The notes under the pieces are model-generated. The model saw only the letters and a list, made by a program, of their open reading frames with translations, ran no database searches and had not been told where the DNA came from. This document shows, piece by piece, positions 33,037-41,954 of a stretch of 64,000 nt of DNA; the stretch's first letter is position 1, and the number at the start of each line of letters is the position of its first letter. Position numbers and translations under genes: made by a program. Source of the DNA: VXYL01 sp965116345. GTDB taxonomy: Bacteria > Pseudomonadota > Gammaproteobacteria > Pseudomonadales > Azotimanducaceae. The stretch lies in assembly GCA_965116345.1 (NCBI GenBank), contig OZ220680.1, forward strand, positions 1,488,001-1,552,000, written 5' to 3'.

Positions 33037-33606
33037 TCAGGTCTCGCTCGCGGTCCCGGTCTCCTCCTCGGACACCTTCGGCACATTCAGCTCGGCCAGC
33101 TTCGCCGCGATGTCCTCGGCGGCGGTGGCCGGCTTGACCACGCGGTCGATGGCGAGGATGGTCCCGTCGGGGCCGATGTAGAAGTTCTGCCGGTTGGGCA
33201 AGCCCCAGCTCTCGTTCAGCACGCCAAAGGCTCTGGCGGTCTCCTTGCTGGGATCGGAGAGCAGCGGGAACTGCGCGTGGTTTTCGTCGGCGAACCCCTT
33301 GTTGTCCTCGACGGGGTCGCAGCTCACCATGAAGTAGTCGACCTCGAACTCCTCGATCAGGTGGCCATTCTCCGCCAGCGACTTGCACTCCACGGTGCAG
33401 CCCCGGGTGTACGCCTTGGGAAACCAGGCGAGCACGACGGTTCGGTCACCGGGCTGGTAGCTGCCGCCGTGGGTGGATTCGAGGTCGAAGTGGGGGGCCT
33501 TGTCGCCGACCTTGAGTTCCCCGGCGTTTGCGCCGGGTTCCCCCGCGTTTGCGCCGAGAGCAAGAGCCAACAGGACGCCCAGCAGGGCGAATCGACTGTG
33601 TTTCAT
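33037..33606 (-). CDS. Exported peroxiredoxin (AhpC/TSA, Bcp-like)
   Basis: MKHSRFALLGVLLALALGANA is a clear signal peptide. The mature protein is a thioredoxin-fold peroxidase with peroxidatic Cys70 in AYTRGCTVEC, and Cys74 as a probable resolving residue, the spacing of Bcp/PrxQ enzymes. It would reduce peroxides in the periplasm. A 21-bp tandem duplication gives GANAGEPGANAGE just after the signal peptide. ATG 33606 is chosen because it begins the signal peptide. It lies 26 bp before the sulfatase gene and probably heads that operon. Confidence 0.88.
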   Translation of the reverse strand: MKHSRFALLGVLLALALGANAGEPGANAGELKVGDKAPHFDLESTHGGSYQPGDRTVVLAWFPKAYTRGCTVECKSLAENGHLIEEFEVDYFMVSCDPVEDNKGFADENHAQFPLLSDPSKETARAFGVLNESWGLPNRQNFYIGPDGTILAIDRVVKPATAAEDIAAKLAELNVPKVSEEETGTASET

Positions 33607-33690
33607 GGTGGTACTCCGTGGTTGAAGGCGCGATGGTAACACCCGGCGAGCCGACTCGACGGTCCCGCCGGGTCAGCAAGTCAGGTCGCG

Positions 33691-33959
33691 CTAGTGCCGT
33701 GTCCCGCAAGTTTCTAGTGCTTCAGAGCTCGCCCTGTGCGTCAATGCAAGGCGTGGTCCCGCAGTCAATAGCGGGTTATTGGCAAGGGCCACAACGTAGC
33801 AGTGGCGTGCAGGGCGAGTTCCCGAAGGGCGCGCCCCACGGGTCCTGTGGCTGTGTTGCGCCCCTTGGCAATGACCCGCCATTCCCTGCGGGGCGTCGCC
33901 TTGCCACAGAACCCGTGGGGCACGCTGAAGTACTAGAAGCTTGCGGGACACGACACTAG
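33691..33959. mobile_element. 269-bp imperfect palindromic MITE-like element bounded by CTAG
   Basis: The 328-bp gap upstream of the peroxiredoxin gene is mostly one long imperfect palindrome. It starts CTAGTGCCGTGTCCCGCAAG and ends CTTGCGGGACACGACACTAG, and the two halves remain alignable toward the centre (for example around CCCGCAGTCAATAGCGGGTTATTGGC and its counterpart). Both strands therefore contain similar 86-residue reading frames beginning MSRK(F/L)LVLQ and ending CGTRH, which are by-products of the symmetry, not genes. CTAG at each end suggests a 4-bp target duplication. No transposase is present, so it would be a non-autonomous element. Confidence 0.75.
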
Positions 33960-33993
33960 GAATGCTCTGATCAAGCCGTCCTTGGCTTGATCA
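33956..33993. repeat. Partial five-hairpin element: solo GATCAAGCC hairpin overlapping an ABC gene end
   Basis: CTAGGAATGCTCTGATCAAGCC followed by GTCCTT and GGCTTGATCA matches one end of the 156-bp element at 10766. It supplies the last codons (Val-Ile-Lys-Pro-Arg-Thr-Ala) and the TGA stop (33973-33971) of the ABC exporter gene. Its CTAG is shared with the right end of the palindromic element. Confidence 0.8.
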
Positions 33994-35965
33994 CCTGCAT
34001 GTCGACGAAGCGCCGGTAGGCACCGTCGTCGTCGGCCATCAACTCGTCGGGGCGGCCCGTCTCGACGAGCCGCCCCTGGTCGAGGAACACGATACGGTCG
34101 GCCCGCTCGATGGTCGACAGGCGATGCGCGATGACGATGGTCAGGCGGTCCTGCCCGGTCGCGGACAGGGCCTCGAGCAGTGCCCGCTCGGTCTCGGGAT
34201 CGAGGGCGGCCGTGGGTTCGTCCAGAATCAGGATCGGCGCTCCCCGCAGCAGGCCACGGGCGATGGACAGACGTTGTTTCTGGCCCGTGGACAGCGTGCC
34301 GCCGCCGCGGCCGATGGTCGAGGCCAAGCCGTCGGGCATGGCGCGGACGAAATCCAGGGCGCCGGCAAGGCGGCAGGCCGACTCCATCTCGGCGACCGTG
34401 GCATCCGGTTTGGCGATGCCGAGGTTCGCGGCGACGGTGTCGGTGAGCAGTTGGTGTTCCTGGAAGACGTAGGCCACGCCCTGTCGGAGCACCGCGGTGT
34501 CCAGGTCGGCGATGTCGATGCCGTTCAGCGTCAGCCTGCCTTCGGTGGGACGCAGGAAACCGGGGATCATCTGCGCGAGCGTCGTCTTGCCAGCGCCGCT
34601 CGGCCCGACGATCGCGACCGTCTCGCCGGCGCGGGCCTCGAAGCTCACGTCCGCAAGCGCTCGACGGCCGTCCGGATAGCGGAAGCCGACGTTCTCGAAA
34701 CCCAGCGACACCAAGGCCGGCGGGCCACCGCGATAAGACGGTGCGGTTGTGGACCCGGTTTCCTCCGCCTCGTGGTCCATGGCGAAGTACACCCGCCGGG
34801 CGGCGGCGGCGTTGTCCTGCTGATCGATCCAGATGCGCCCGAACTGCATGGCGGTCTCGTAGAGCAGACTGTACATGCGGAGAACAACCGGCACATCGCC
34901 CAGAGTGAGTTCGCCGTGAACGATGCCGGTGAAGATCACCCAGAAGCCGGCGGTGGCGAACACCAGGTGGACGTTCTCCGCGATCCACTCGACAACGTTC
35001 GCCACCCAGACCAGGAGCAGGCTCTGGCGGAAGGACTCGCGGCTCGCGGCGGCGAACTGTCCGCGTTGGCGTTCGGCCCCGCCGAGGCTCTGCACCGCTG
35101 CGACGTTCTTGAGTCCCTCCTCCACCTCGTCGGTGGTGGCGCTGCCCGAGGCGCGGCTCGCCTGGCTGGCGCGCCGTGCCCAGCCAGCCAGCGGCGAGGT
35201 CGCCACCAGGGTCAGCACGACCGCCGACAGGCCGATCCAGACCAGTTCCGGCGCGACGCCGCCGTAGACGCTCGAAAGCACCCAGAGATTCGCACCGACA
35301 CTGACGATCATGCCCAGCGGGCTCAGGGTCAGCGCCAGGCAGATGCCCGCCACCGACGGCGCGTCGTGCAGGACGCGGAAGATCGCGTCGCCGGAACGCT
35401 GCAGGTTCAGACTCGTCAGGGGTTGGCGCGACAGGCGCGAGAACACCTCGCCGCGCACCTGGTCGGTGATGCGTTGCGACAAGCGGATGGCGAGGCACAG
35501 ATCGAGAAGACCGACGAGGCCGTGGGCGGTGCTGAAACCCGCGCTGATCCGGTTCTCGGACCGAGTCGCGACGTCCGCACCCTCGGCGAGGTTCGCCTCG
35601 AGCATGGTGTTGCCCGAGTAGCCGACGAACAGGAACACCACCGCCAGGAGAATCAGCGCGTAGAGCGTGACGGCGAGCGGATCCATGCCCGCTGCGGAAT
35701 CGAGCAACGGGTCCAGGAAGAACGGATAGAGAAGCCCCTCGCCGTCGGGCGGGATCGGCTGTTGCATGACGCCGTGGTCGATCAGGATCTTCAGAAACCA
35801 AGGCAACGGCAGGCCCAGGGCGTAGATCACGACCATGAGTCCGGCACGCGCCGCGAACAAGCGCCGCACCGGCCAGAGATAGCCGAGGGAGCGCCTGAAC
35901 AAGACGACGACGTCGCCCGCAGCCAGCGTCGGCCGCAGGTCGAGACGGTCGTGGTACTCAGCCAC
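33971..35965 (-). CDS. ABC exporter half-transporter, pair 2, second gene
   Basis: The 664-residue type I exporter half has a membrane domain to about 370 and ATPase motifs VAIVGPSGAGKTTLAQMI, YVFQEHQLLTDT, LSTGQKQRLSIARG and ILILDEPTAALD. It is paralogous to the gene at 27594-29546. The gene starts inside the 3' end of its partner (8-bp overlap), indicating a heterodimer. The C-terminus VIKPRTA is encoded by a hairpin repeat, suggesting that the original end was replaced or extended by a mobile repeat. Confidence 0.87.
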   Translation of the reverse strand: MAEYHDRLDLRPTLAAGDVVVLFRRSLGYLWPVRRLFAARAGLMVVIYALGLPLPWFLKILIDHGVMQQPIPPDGEGLLYPFFLDPLLDSAAGMDPLAVTLYALILLAVVFLFVGYSGNTMLEANLAEGADVATRSENRISAGFSTAHGLVGLLDLCLAIRLSQRITDQVRGEVFSRLSRQPLTSLNLQRSGDAIFRVLHDAPSVAGICLALTLSPLGMIVSVGANLWVLSSVYGGVAPELVWIGLSAVVLTLVATSPLAGWARRASQASRASGSATTDEVEEGLKNVAAVQSLGGAERQRGQFAAASRESFRQSLLLVWVANVVEWIAENVHLVFATAGFWVIFTGIVHGELTLGDVPVVLRMYSLLYETAMQFGRIWIDQQDNAAAARRVYFAMDHEAEETGSTTAPSYRGGPPALVSLGFENVGFRYPDGRRALADVSFEARAGETVAIVGPSGAGKTTLAQMIPGFLRPTEGRLTLNGIDIADLDTAVLRQGVAYVFQEHQLLTDTVAANLGIAKPDATVAEMESACRLAGALDFVRAMPDGLASTIGRGGGTLSTGQKQRLSIARGLLRGAPILILDEPTAALDPETERALLEALSATGQDRLTIVIAHRLSTIERADRIVFLDQGRLVETGRPDELMADDDGAYRRFVDMQVIKPRTA

Positions 35966-37937
35966 GATGCGTCTCGCCGGCGGTTACGAAGTCGTGGTAG
36001 CGGCCCGGGCTCGCCATGAGGTCGTCGTGGGTGCCGGACTCCACCACGCCGCCGTCGGCCAACAGCGCGATGCGATCGGCATCGCGGATCGTGGAAAGCC
36101 GGTGGGTGATGACGATGACGACCCGCTCCCGGGCCCAGTCCTTGAGGTTCGCCAGCACCCGCCGTTCGGTATCCGCGTCGAGCGACGCCGTCGGTTCGTC
36201 CAGCACCAGGATCGGCGCGTTGCGCACCAGCGCCCGGGCGATGGACAGGCGCTGCTTCTGGCCGGTGGACAACAGCGAGCCGCCGACGCCGAGTTCCGTC
36301 TCGAAGCTGGCCGGCAGGCGATCGATGAACTCGGTCGCGCACGCTACCTCGGCGGGCTCCCGAATCTCCGCATCCGTGGCGCCCGGGGTCGCGTAGCGCA
36401 GGTTCTCGGCGATGGTGGTCGGGAACAGAACGTTCTCCTGCAGGGCGATGGCCACGTGTCCGCGCAGCTCGGCGACGCGGACCGACTTGAGGTCCACGCC
36501 GTCGATGGCGACGTTGCCCGCGTCCGGGTCGAACAGGCGCAGCAGAAGCGCCATCGCGGTGGACTTGCCGGCACCCGACTCGCCGACCAGGGCGGTGACC
36601 TCGCCGACGCGGGCGGCGAGGTCGAAGCCACGGAGGACCGGTGCATCTGGCGAGTATGCGAAATCCACGCCACGGAAACGGACCTCCTCACGCACCGCGG
36701 GAAAGTCCACCGGTTCGGCGGGGTCGCGCACCTCCGGTCGTTGTTCAAGCAGCCAGAAGGCCCGATCCAGACCCACAGCCATGTCCTGAGCGAAGCACCA
36801 GACCCGCACCAGGTCCTCGAAGTGGAGCGCGAACGCGTCGATCCGGCCCCGCCGCGCCTGGTGGGCGGCCACCGTCCAGCGCGTCACCGACATGCCGAAG
36901 AACACGAGCAGCGAGGCGCCGAATACGGCGTCTTCCGCGAGCACGAAGCGGGTCGCGATGTAGTCGGTGGCGAACAGTACAAGGGCCAGGAGGTAGGAGA
37001 CCGCTACCTTCAACACCGCGAAGTCGCGCCGCAGGGCGAAGGCGGTGTCAAGCGCCCGGCTGGAGTCGGTGCGGAATCTCGCCAGATTCGCGTCCTCGAA
37101 CGCGTAGGCCTTGATCGCCTGGATCCCCTGGAAGGTCTCCTGGACCCGGGTGAAGAGTTGGGCGTTTGCGCGCCGCGCGGCCTGGCTCCAGGTCCTGAGC
37201 CTCGGCGTGTACCAGACCGCCAGGGCCACGATGACGACGCCCGCGGTGAACATCAGAAAGGCGAACCAGGGACTGAACAGGGTGACGACGGCGAGTTGCA
37301 GGCCGATCATCGCGCTGGCGATGACGGGCTGCACCACCACGTGGTCCACCACGGCGGTGACCATGGCGCTGTCCTGGAAGACCCGGTAGATGCCGTCGCC
37401 CGCCGACGTCCGCGAGTGGAACCTCAGGCTCAGCTCCTCGGCGTTCCTGACCATGGCGACGCGAAGGTCCTGGTTGACCCGCTGCAGGATCCACACCTTG
37501 TAGATCGCCAGCAGCGTGAACGCGCTGGTGGTGGCGACGATGATCACCGCCGTGACGATAACGAAGCGAAACAGCACCGCGAGGCGCGCCGCTTCGCTCA
37601 ACGACGCGACGTCCACGTAGCCGGCGTCCGGCAACAGCATCACCGCCGCCTGAACGTGGCTCAGCGGCTCGGCGCGGCCGACGGAGTCCATGAGCACGTC
37701 GAAGCCGAGAAAGCCGACCGCGGTGCCGAAGCCGAGCAAGGCCAGGTTCAACGCGAGCAGCGCGAGGAAGTGCCAGATCTGGACAAAGATGTAGGGCCAG
37801 GTGGCGATGTAGATGCGGCCCAGACCCTTGAGGTTCAGGCGCAGCGCGTCGAATTCCGACGGCGGCGCGTACGACTCGACCGTATCGGTCACGGATACGT
37901 GCCGGCGGTGGAGGTGCCGGCGCACCTCGCCGGGCAA
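35958..37937 (-). CDS. ABC exporter half-transporter, pair 2, first gene
   Basis: The 659-residue type I exporter half includes LGRIYIATWPYIFVQIWHFLALL at the first helix, FHSRTSAGDGIYRVFQDSAMV in the coupling region, and ATPase motifs ALVGESGAGKSTAMALLL, LSTGQKQRLSIARALV and ILVLDEPTASLD. The start is uncertain: TTG 37937 gives the longest frame, while GTG 37892 would begin VTDTVESYAPPSE; neither has a clear ribosome-binding site. It is the paralogue of the gene at 29543-31483 and lies 90 bp after the TonB-dependent receptor gene. Confidence 0.85.
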   Translation of the reverse strand: MPGEVRRHLHRRHVSVTDTVESYAPPSEFDALRLNLKGLGRIYIATWPYIFVQIWHFLALLALNLALLGFGTAVGFLGFDVLMDSVGRAEPLSHVQAAVMLLPDAGYVDVASLSEAARLAVLFRFVIVTAVIIVATTSAFTLLAIYKVWILQRVNQDLRVAMVRNAEELSLRFHSRTSAGDGIYRVFQDSAMVTAVVDHVVVQPVIASAMIGLQLAVVTLFSPWFAFLMFTAGVVIVALAVWYTPRLRTWSQAARRANAQLFTRVQETFQGIQAIKAYAFEDANLARFRTDSSRALDTAFALRRDFAVLKVAVSYLLALVLFATDYIATRFVLAEDAVFGASLLVFFGMSVTRWTVAAHQARRGRIDAFALHFEDLVRVWCFAQDMAVGLDRAFWLLEQRPEVRDPAEPVDFPAVREEVRFRGVDFAYSPDAPVLRGFDLAARVGEVTALVGESGAGKSTAMALLLRLFDPDAGNVAIDGVDLKSVRVAELRGHVAIALQENVLFPTTIAENLRYATPGATDAEIREPAEVACATEFIDRLPASFETELGVGGSLLSTGQKQRLSIARALVRNAPILVLDEPTASLDADTERRVLANLKDWARERVVIVITHRLSTIRDADRIALLADGGVVESGTHDDLMASPGRYHDFVTAGETHRG

Positions 37938-38027
37938 GGTGGAGCTAGCGCGACCTGACGGTCGCGTCCGTCGGCGACGGAAGCGACACGTGGCCGGCCG
38001 GTGGTGCCCCGGCCGGCCACGCGTTGA

Positions 38028-40949
38028 TCAGAACCGATAGCGGACTTCCGCGCCCCAGTACCGCCAGCCCGACACGAACGGGTCGTCAACCAGGACGAAC
38101 ACCTCCTCTTCGGTCTCCGGATCCTCCCATTCGTACTCCAGATACTCGAACAGCTCGACCTCCTGTTCGTTGAGCACGTTGTGGCCGAACACCGATGCCG
38201 ACCACGTCCCTCCCGGTGCCGTCCAGGTGACGTTCACATCAAACCGGTCGTAGGCGTCGGACCTCTCGTCGTCGTTGTTGGACACGTACGGGTCGAATCC
38301 GCCGCGCCAGGAAAAGACTCCGAGGATGGCAAGGTCCGATCCATTGGCGAAGGGTACGACGTACTCGGCGGAGACGTTGAACTTGGTCTTCGGGTTGTTC
38401 GGCAGGTTGTTGCCGGTCAGGCTGCCAAGGAAGTACTCGTACTGGGCATCCTCGGGGATGTCCTCGTTGCCCCTCCAGACGTACTGCGGCAGTACGTAGG
38501 GATCACGCACTTCGCCGGCGTTGAAGGCGTAGAAGCCGAATACGGTCAGGTTCTCGACCGCCGGGACGTCCCAGGCGAACTCGAAGTCGACACCGCTGAT
38601 CCGCACCTCGCCGTAGTTGACGTTCGGCTCCGCCGCGCATTCCCACGGCTCGTCCGGGCACAGCGTGATGGCCACGTTGGCGATGTAGTTGTCGTAGGTG
38701 TAGAAGTACGCCGACGTCATGATGCGCAGGCCCAGGTCGGGGAAGCGCGCCTTGAGCCCGGCCTCCCAGGTCAAGAGCTCTTCCGAGTCGAAGAACAGGA
38801 ACGGCGCGAAATCGTCGGCCACCGTCGGGACCGCGTTCGTGCCGCCCGAGCGGTAGCCCGATGCCACCCGCGCGAACAGGAACACGTTGTCGTTCGGCGT
38901 GTACTCCAGGTCGAGGTTGAACACCACGGAGTCGAAGTCGAGCACCGTGGGCACGTTGCGGCGCACGTCCAGCCAGCGCGGCGCCTCGACATCGTTCATT
39001 TCGTAGAACACGTCCCACAGACACTCCTCGACGCTGATCTCCTCGTCAGCGAGGAAGGCGGCGTCGTCGCAGGCACCGCGGTCTTCGCCGGTGACGAGCG
39101 AGGTTATGTCCAGGCTCGAGGCGAACGGGTTGAACCGTGTGCCGAGGGCCTGAGCGTTGCTGAGCTGCCTGAACTCGTAGCTCGGTTTCTCATCCTCGAT
39201 CGTGCGCACCCCGAGGGAAATGTTCCATTCCGGGGTGATCTGCCAGTTGGCTTCGCCGAACAACGACCACTGATCCTGGGCGATGTACTGCCTGCCCGCC
39301 CATGTGGGGCTGTTGAGGCCACCCGTGCCGCCGCCGATGCCATCCTTGTCGTAGCAGGTCAGGTAGCCCGGAATCCAGCCCGTCAGGTTGCCGTCCGAAC
39401 CCGGCTCGGCGGAACTGAACGGCGCGACCGGCGCGCCCTGCTCGGCATCCAGGAAGGTCTGGCCGAACTGCTCCATCAGGATTTCCTCGCAGCTGCCAGA
39501 CGGGAAGGAGGCACCGAGATCGGGCGCACCGCCGGCGGCGTGCAGCGCCCGCAGATCGTCCAACGTGGACCGGTAGAACGCGGCGTTCTCGTAGTGCTTC
39601 TGATCGAACGTCCCGAGGCTTTCGGCACTCAGGGTGAAGATCCCCAGACGCACTTCGATGTCGTCCCCAATCAAGCCGGTGAGCTGCAGTTCGTGCTGCT
39701 CGACGTCGTAGTCGTTGCTCTCGATCAGCAACCGGTCGCGGAAGGGACCGCCGTTGTCGTCAGCCATAGGCCAAACGCTCGGGTCAAAGGGATTCATCTC
39801 TCCCGGCGTCCCGGTGCGGTCGGTGGCGTCGCCGTCCCGATACCGCCAGTCCACGTGATTCGAGGTCCCGGTCTGGTAGCGGAGCGAGACGGAGTCGGTG
39901 ATGCTCCACTCGAAAGTGCCGACCACGTTGGACGACTCCACCCAGTGGGTCATGTCGCGATTGAACTGCACGCTGCCGTCCTTCTTGGGAATCTTCGCGT
40001 CCCAGCCGTAGAACGACGCCAATTGACGGACGCCGCTGAAACTGACGCCGTCGTTGATGTGGGTCGGGAAGCGCAGTCCCTCGGGCAGGATGCCCGGGGG
40101 AAATTCGCCCGGCAGGTTGCGGCCCATCAGGCGATTGGATTCATACCAGCCCGCGAGCAGGTTCAAGGTCCAGTTCTCGCCGCGCCACTCGAGCTGCGGC
40201 GACACCGTCCAGTTGTCGACGCTGTCGAGGTCGTCGCCCTTGCAGGCGCCGACGTCGCAGATCTTGGTGAGGTCGGTCCGGCCGAGGTTGGGCTGCTGGC
40301 CGTCCCGCTTGTTGACATGGCCCGTGAGCCGGAAAGCCAGGTGCTCGCCAAGATCGCCGAGGTCCACGGGTCCCGTGACGGCCACACCGAGCCGGCGGTT
40401 GCGACTGGTGCCGAACTCACCGAGGAGCTCGCCGCCGAGCTCCCATTCGGGACGCTTGCGCACGTAGTTGATGGTGCCGCCGACGCCGTTGCGGCCGTAG
40501 ATCGTGTTCTGCGGCCCGCGCAGGACCTCGATCCGTTCGATGTCGAAGCCGTCCGTGTCGATACCCGCCGTGCGGCCGGCGAGGGACGCCAGACCCGATT
40601 GGTAGACGGCCACCGACGACTCGCTCAAGTGCGCGCTGCTGAACGTCGTGCCGACACCGCGCATGGTGAAGCTGTTGTTGTGGGCGTGGGTGCTGACCTC
40701 GAGGCCAGGCGTCATCAGCGCGAGGTCGTTGACGTTCTCGATCTTCAGCTTCTCGATCTTCAGTGCGTCGAACGCGGTGATCGCCAGGGGAACGGTCATC
40801 TCCGATTCCTCGCGCTTCTCCGCCGTGACGATCACTTCCTCGATTATGGAGCGACGATCGGCGTCGTCCGGTTGCTGCGCCCCTGCCGTCGCCGGAACGA
40901 GTATTGCCATCGCCATCGCAGCCGCGACGGCGGTATTCACCTTAGTCAT
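38028..40949 (-). CDS. TonB-dependent outer-membrane receptor
   Basis: The 973-residue precursor begins MTKVNTAVAAAMAMAILVPATAGAQQ (signal peptide), then RSIIEEVIVTAEKREES, a TonB-box-like region typical of large proteobacterial receptors. The plug follows, with MTVPLAITAF, FTMRGVGT and IERIEVLRGPQNTIYGRNGVGGTINYV. The barrel ends GWRYWGAEVRYRF with a terminal Phe, as required for BAM insertion. ATG 40949 follows CAGGAGCAC; the frame upstream is not coding. Receptors of this subgroup import varied organic substrates rather than only siderophores. It is followed by two exporter genes on the same strand. Confidence 0.9.
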   Translation of the reverse strand: MTKVNTAVAAAMAMAILVPATAGAQQPDDADRRSIIEEVIVTAEKREESEMTVPLAITAFDALKIEKLKIENVNDLALMTPGLEVSTHAHNNSFTMRGVGTTFSSAHLSESSVAVYQSGLASLAGRTAGIDTDGFDIERIEVLRGPQNTIYGRNGVGGTINYVRKRPEWELGGELLGEFGTSRNRRLGVAVTGPVDLGDLGEHLAFRLTGHVNKRDGQQPNLGRTDLTKICDVGACKGDDLDSVDNWTVSPQLEWRGENWTLNLLAGWYESNRLMGRNLPGEFPPGILPEGLRFPTHINDGVSFSGVRQLASFYGWDAKIPKKDGSVQFNRDMTHWVESSNVVGTFEWSITDSVSLRYQTGTSNHVDWRYRDGDATDRTGTPGEMNPFDPSVWPMADDNGGPFRDRLLIESNDYDVEQHELQLTGLIGDDIEVRLGIFTLSAESLGTFDQKHYENAAFYRSTLDDLRALHAAGGAPDLGASFPSGSCEEILMEQFGQTFLDAEQGAPVAPFSSAEPGSDGNLTGWIPGYLTCYDKDGIGGGTGGLNSPTWAGRQYIAQDQWSLFGEANWQITPEWNISLGVRTIEDEKPSYEFRQLSNAQALGTRFNPFASSLDITSLVTGEDRGACDDAAFLADEEISVEECLWDVFYEMNDVEAPRWLDVRRNVPTVLDFDSVVFNLDLEYTPNDNVFLFARVASGYRSGGTNAVPTVADDFAPFLFFDSEELLTWEAGLKARFPDLGLRIMTSAYFYTYDNYIANVAITLCPDEPWECAAEPNVNYGEVRISGVDFEFAWDVPAVENLTVFGFYAFNAGEVRDPYVLPQYVWRGNEDIPEDAQYEYFLGSLTGNNLPNNPKTKFNVSAEYVVPFANGSDLAILGVFSWRGGFDPYVSNNDDERSDAYDRFDVNVTWTAPGGTWSASVFGHNVLNEQEVELFEYLEYEWEDPETEEEVFVLVDDPFVSGWRYWGAEVRYRF

Positions 40950-41061
40950 CGATAGTGCTCCTGAAGTACAACAAATTGGGCTGCGTGAACCTGTGTGCCC
41001 GTCACTTTTCACCCGGTCAGCCGTGCGAACGTTGCAGCGTGTCGCCACGGATTAACCAGAA

Positions 41062-41067
41062 ATTATA
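41062..41067 (-). promoter_or_regulatory. Candidate -10 box for the TonB receptor gene
   Basis: TATAAT on the minus strand, a perfect -10 hexamer in otherwise GC-rich DNA, lies about 113 bases upstream of the receptor ATG. No matching -35 is seen at 17 bp. The rest of the 241-bp gap (40950-41190) shows nothing else except the half hairpin at its far end. Confidence 0.4.
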
Positions 41068-41176
41068 CCGCCGAGATGACGGCGCGGGGCGACGCGGCCG
41101 CGGCCGCGCGTAGGACAGACGTCGTCCGCCGTCGCGTATCCCGCCGTGACGCGGACCCGGATCGGCGATCTTTGGT

Positions 41177-41194
41177 TAGTCAGACCTTTCCTAG
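41177..41194. repeat. Half copy of the family-A hairpin at the aquaporin stop
   Basis: GTCAGACCTTTCCTAG resembles the right arm of the family-A hairpin (AATCAGACCTTCCCTAG) with one change; the other arm is missing. Its CTAG provides the TAG stop codon (41193-41191) of the aquaporin gene. Confidence 0.6.
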
Positions 41195-41859
41195 AACTCG
41201 TCCCCGCGAAGCAACCACGCCATCAAGCCCGTCGCCAGAAGCGCGCCGACGAACTGGGCGACGATGAACGCCGGCGCGTCCACGGGCGCAATCCCACTGA
41301 ACGTATCGGTGAAGGAACGCGCCACCGTCACGGCCGGGTTCGCGAAGGACGTGGAGGCCGTGAACCAATAGCCCGCGCTGATGTAGAGCCCCACCATCGC
41401 CGCGACGGCGGAGGGCCGTGCCTTCAAGGTCGCGATGATGGTCGCCACGAGGCCGAAGGTGGCGACGCCCTCCGCGAGCCATTGGCCGATCCCCGTTCTC
41501 GCCCGGGTCGAAACCTGCACCAGGTCCATGTCGAACATCGCGTGCGCCAGCACGGCACCGGCCAGACCACCGACGACCTGAACCAGGATGTAGGCGGCCG
41601 CGGTCCCGCCGTCGATTTCCCGGCGCACCAGGAACGCCACCGTCACTGCGGGGTTGAAGTGGGCGCCCGAGATGGGACCGAGCATGGTGATCAACACCGC
41701 GAGGATCGCACCCGTGGCCAGGGTGTTGCCGAGAAGTGCGAGGGCGTCGTTACCGCCGGCGAGGTTCACGCCCATGATGCCGGAGCCCACCACGGTGGCG
41801 AGCAGGAGCAGCGTGCCGAGGGCTTCGGCGACCAGCTTACGGAGAAGGTCCGGGTTCAC
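41191..41859 (-). CDS. Aquaporin / MIP-family channel
   Basis: The 222-residue membrane protein has both MIP signatures, SGAHFNPAVTVAF (NPA 69-71) and SFANPAVTVARSF (NPA 174-176), and six predicted helices. It conducts water or small neutral solutes across the inner membrane. GTG 41859 is chosen because NPDLLRKLVAEALGTLLLL begins helix 1; the longer frame to 42009 merely reads through a hairpin repeat. The stop lies in a half hairpin. Selectivity residues cannot be assigned confidently, so glycerol or metalloid transport is possible. Confidence 0.88.
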   Translation of the reverse strand: MNPDLLRKLVAEALGTLLLLATVVGSGIMGVNLAGGNDALALLGNTLATGAILAVLITMLGPISGAHFNPAVTVAFLVRREIDGGTAAAYILVQVVGGLAGAVLAHAMFDMDLVQVSTRARTGIGQWLAEGVATFGLVATIIATLKARPSAVAAMVGLYISAGYWFTASTSFANPAVTVARSFTDTFSGIAPVDAPAFIVAQFVGALLATGLMAWLLRGDEF

Positions 41860-41954
41860 GAGACGGGTGGGTGTCCTTGGGGTGGAGGCGCCAGTGTACG
41901 TTCCGCGTGTGACCGTTGCGTCACGGAATCCGATCCGAATCGCCCGCAGGTCAC

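Noticed and set aside
33691..33959. Two 86-residue hypothetical proteins on opposite strands
   Set aside because: They resemble each other only because the DNA is a palindrome; no ribosome-binding sites or protein family support.
35958..37937. The ABC genes as importers with separate permeases
   Set aside because: Each protein has a fused N-terminal exporter-type membrane domain and no binding protein is nearby.
38181..40955. A 924-residue plus-strand frame opposite the TonB receptor
   Set aside because: It is an antisense shadow; the receptor frame has a signal peptide, plug motifs and a terminal Phe.
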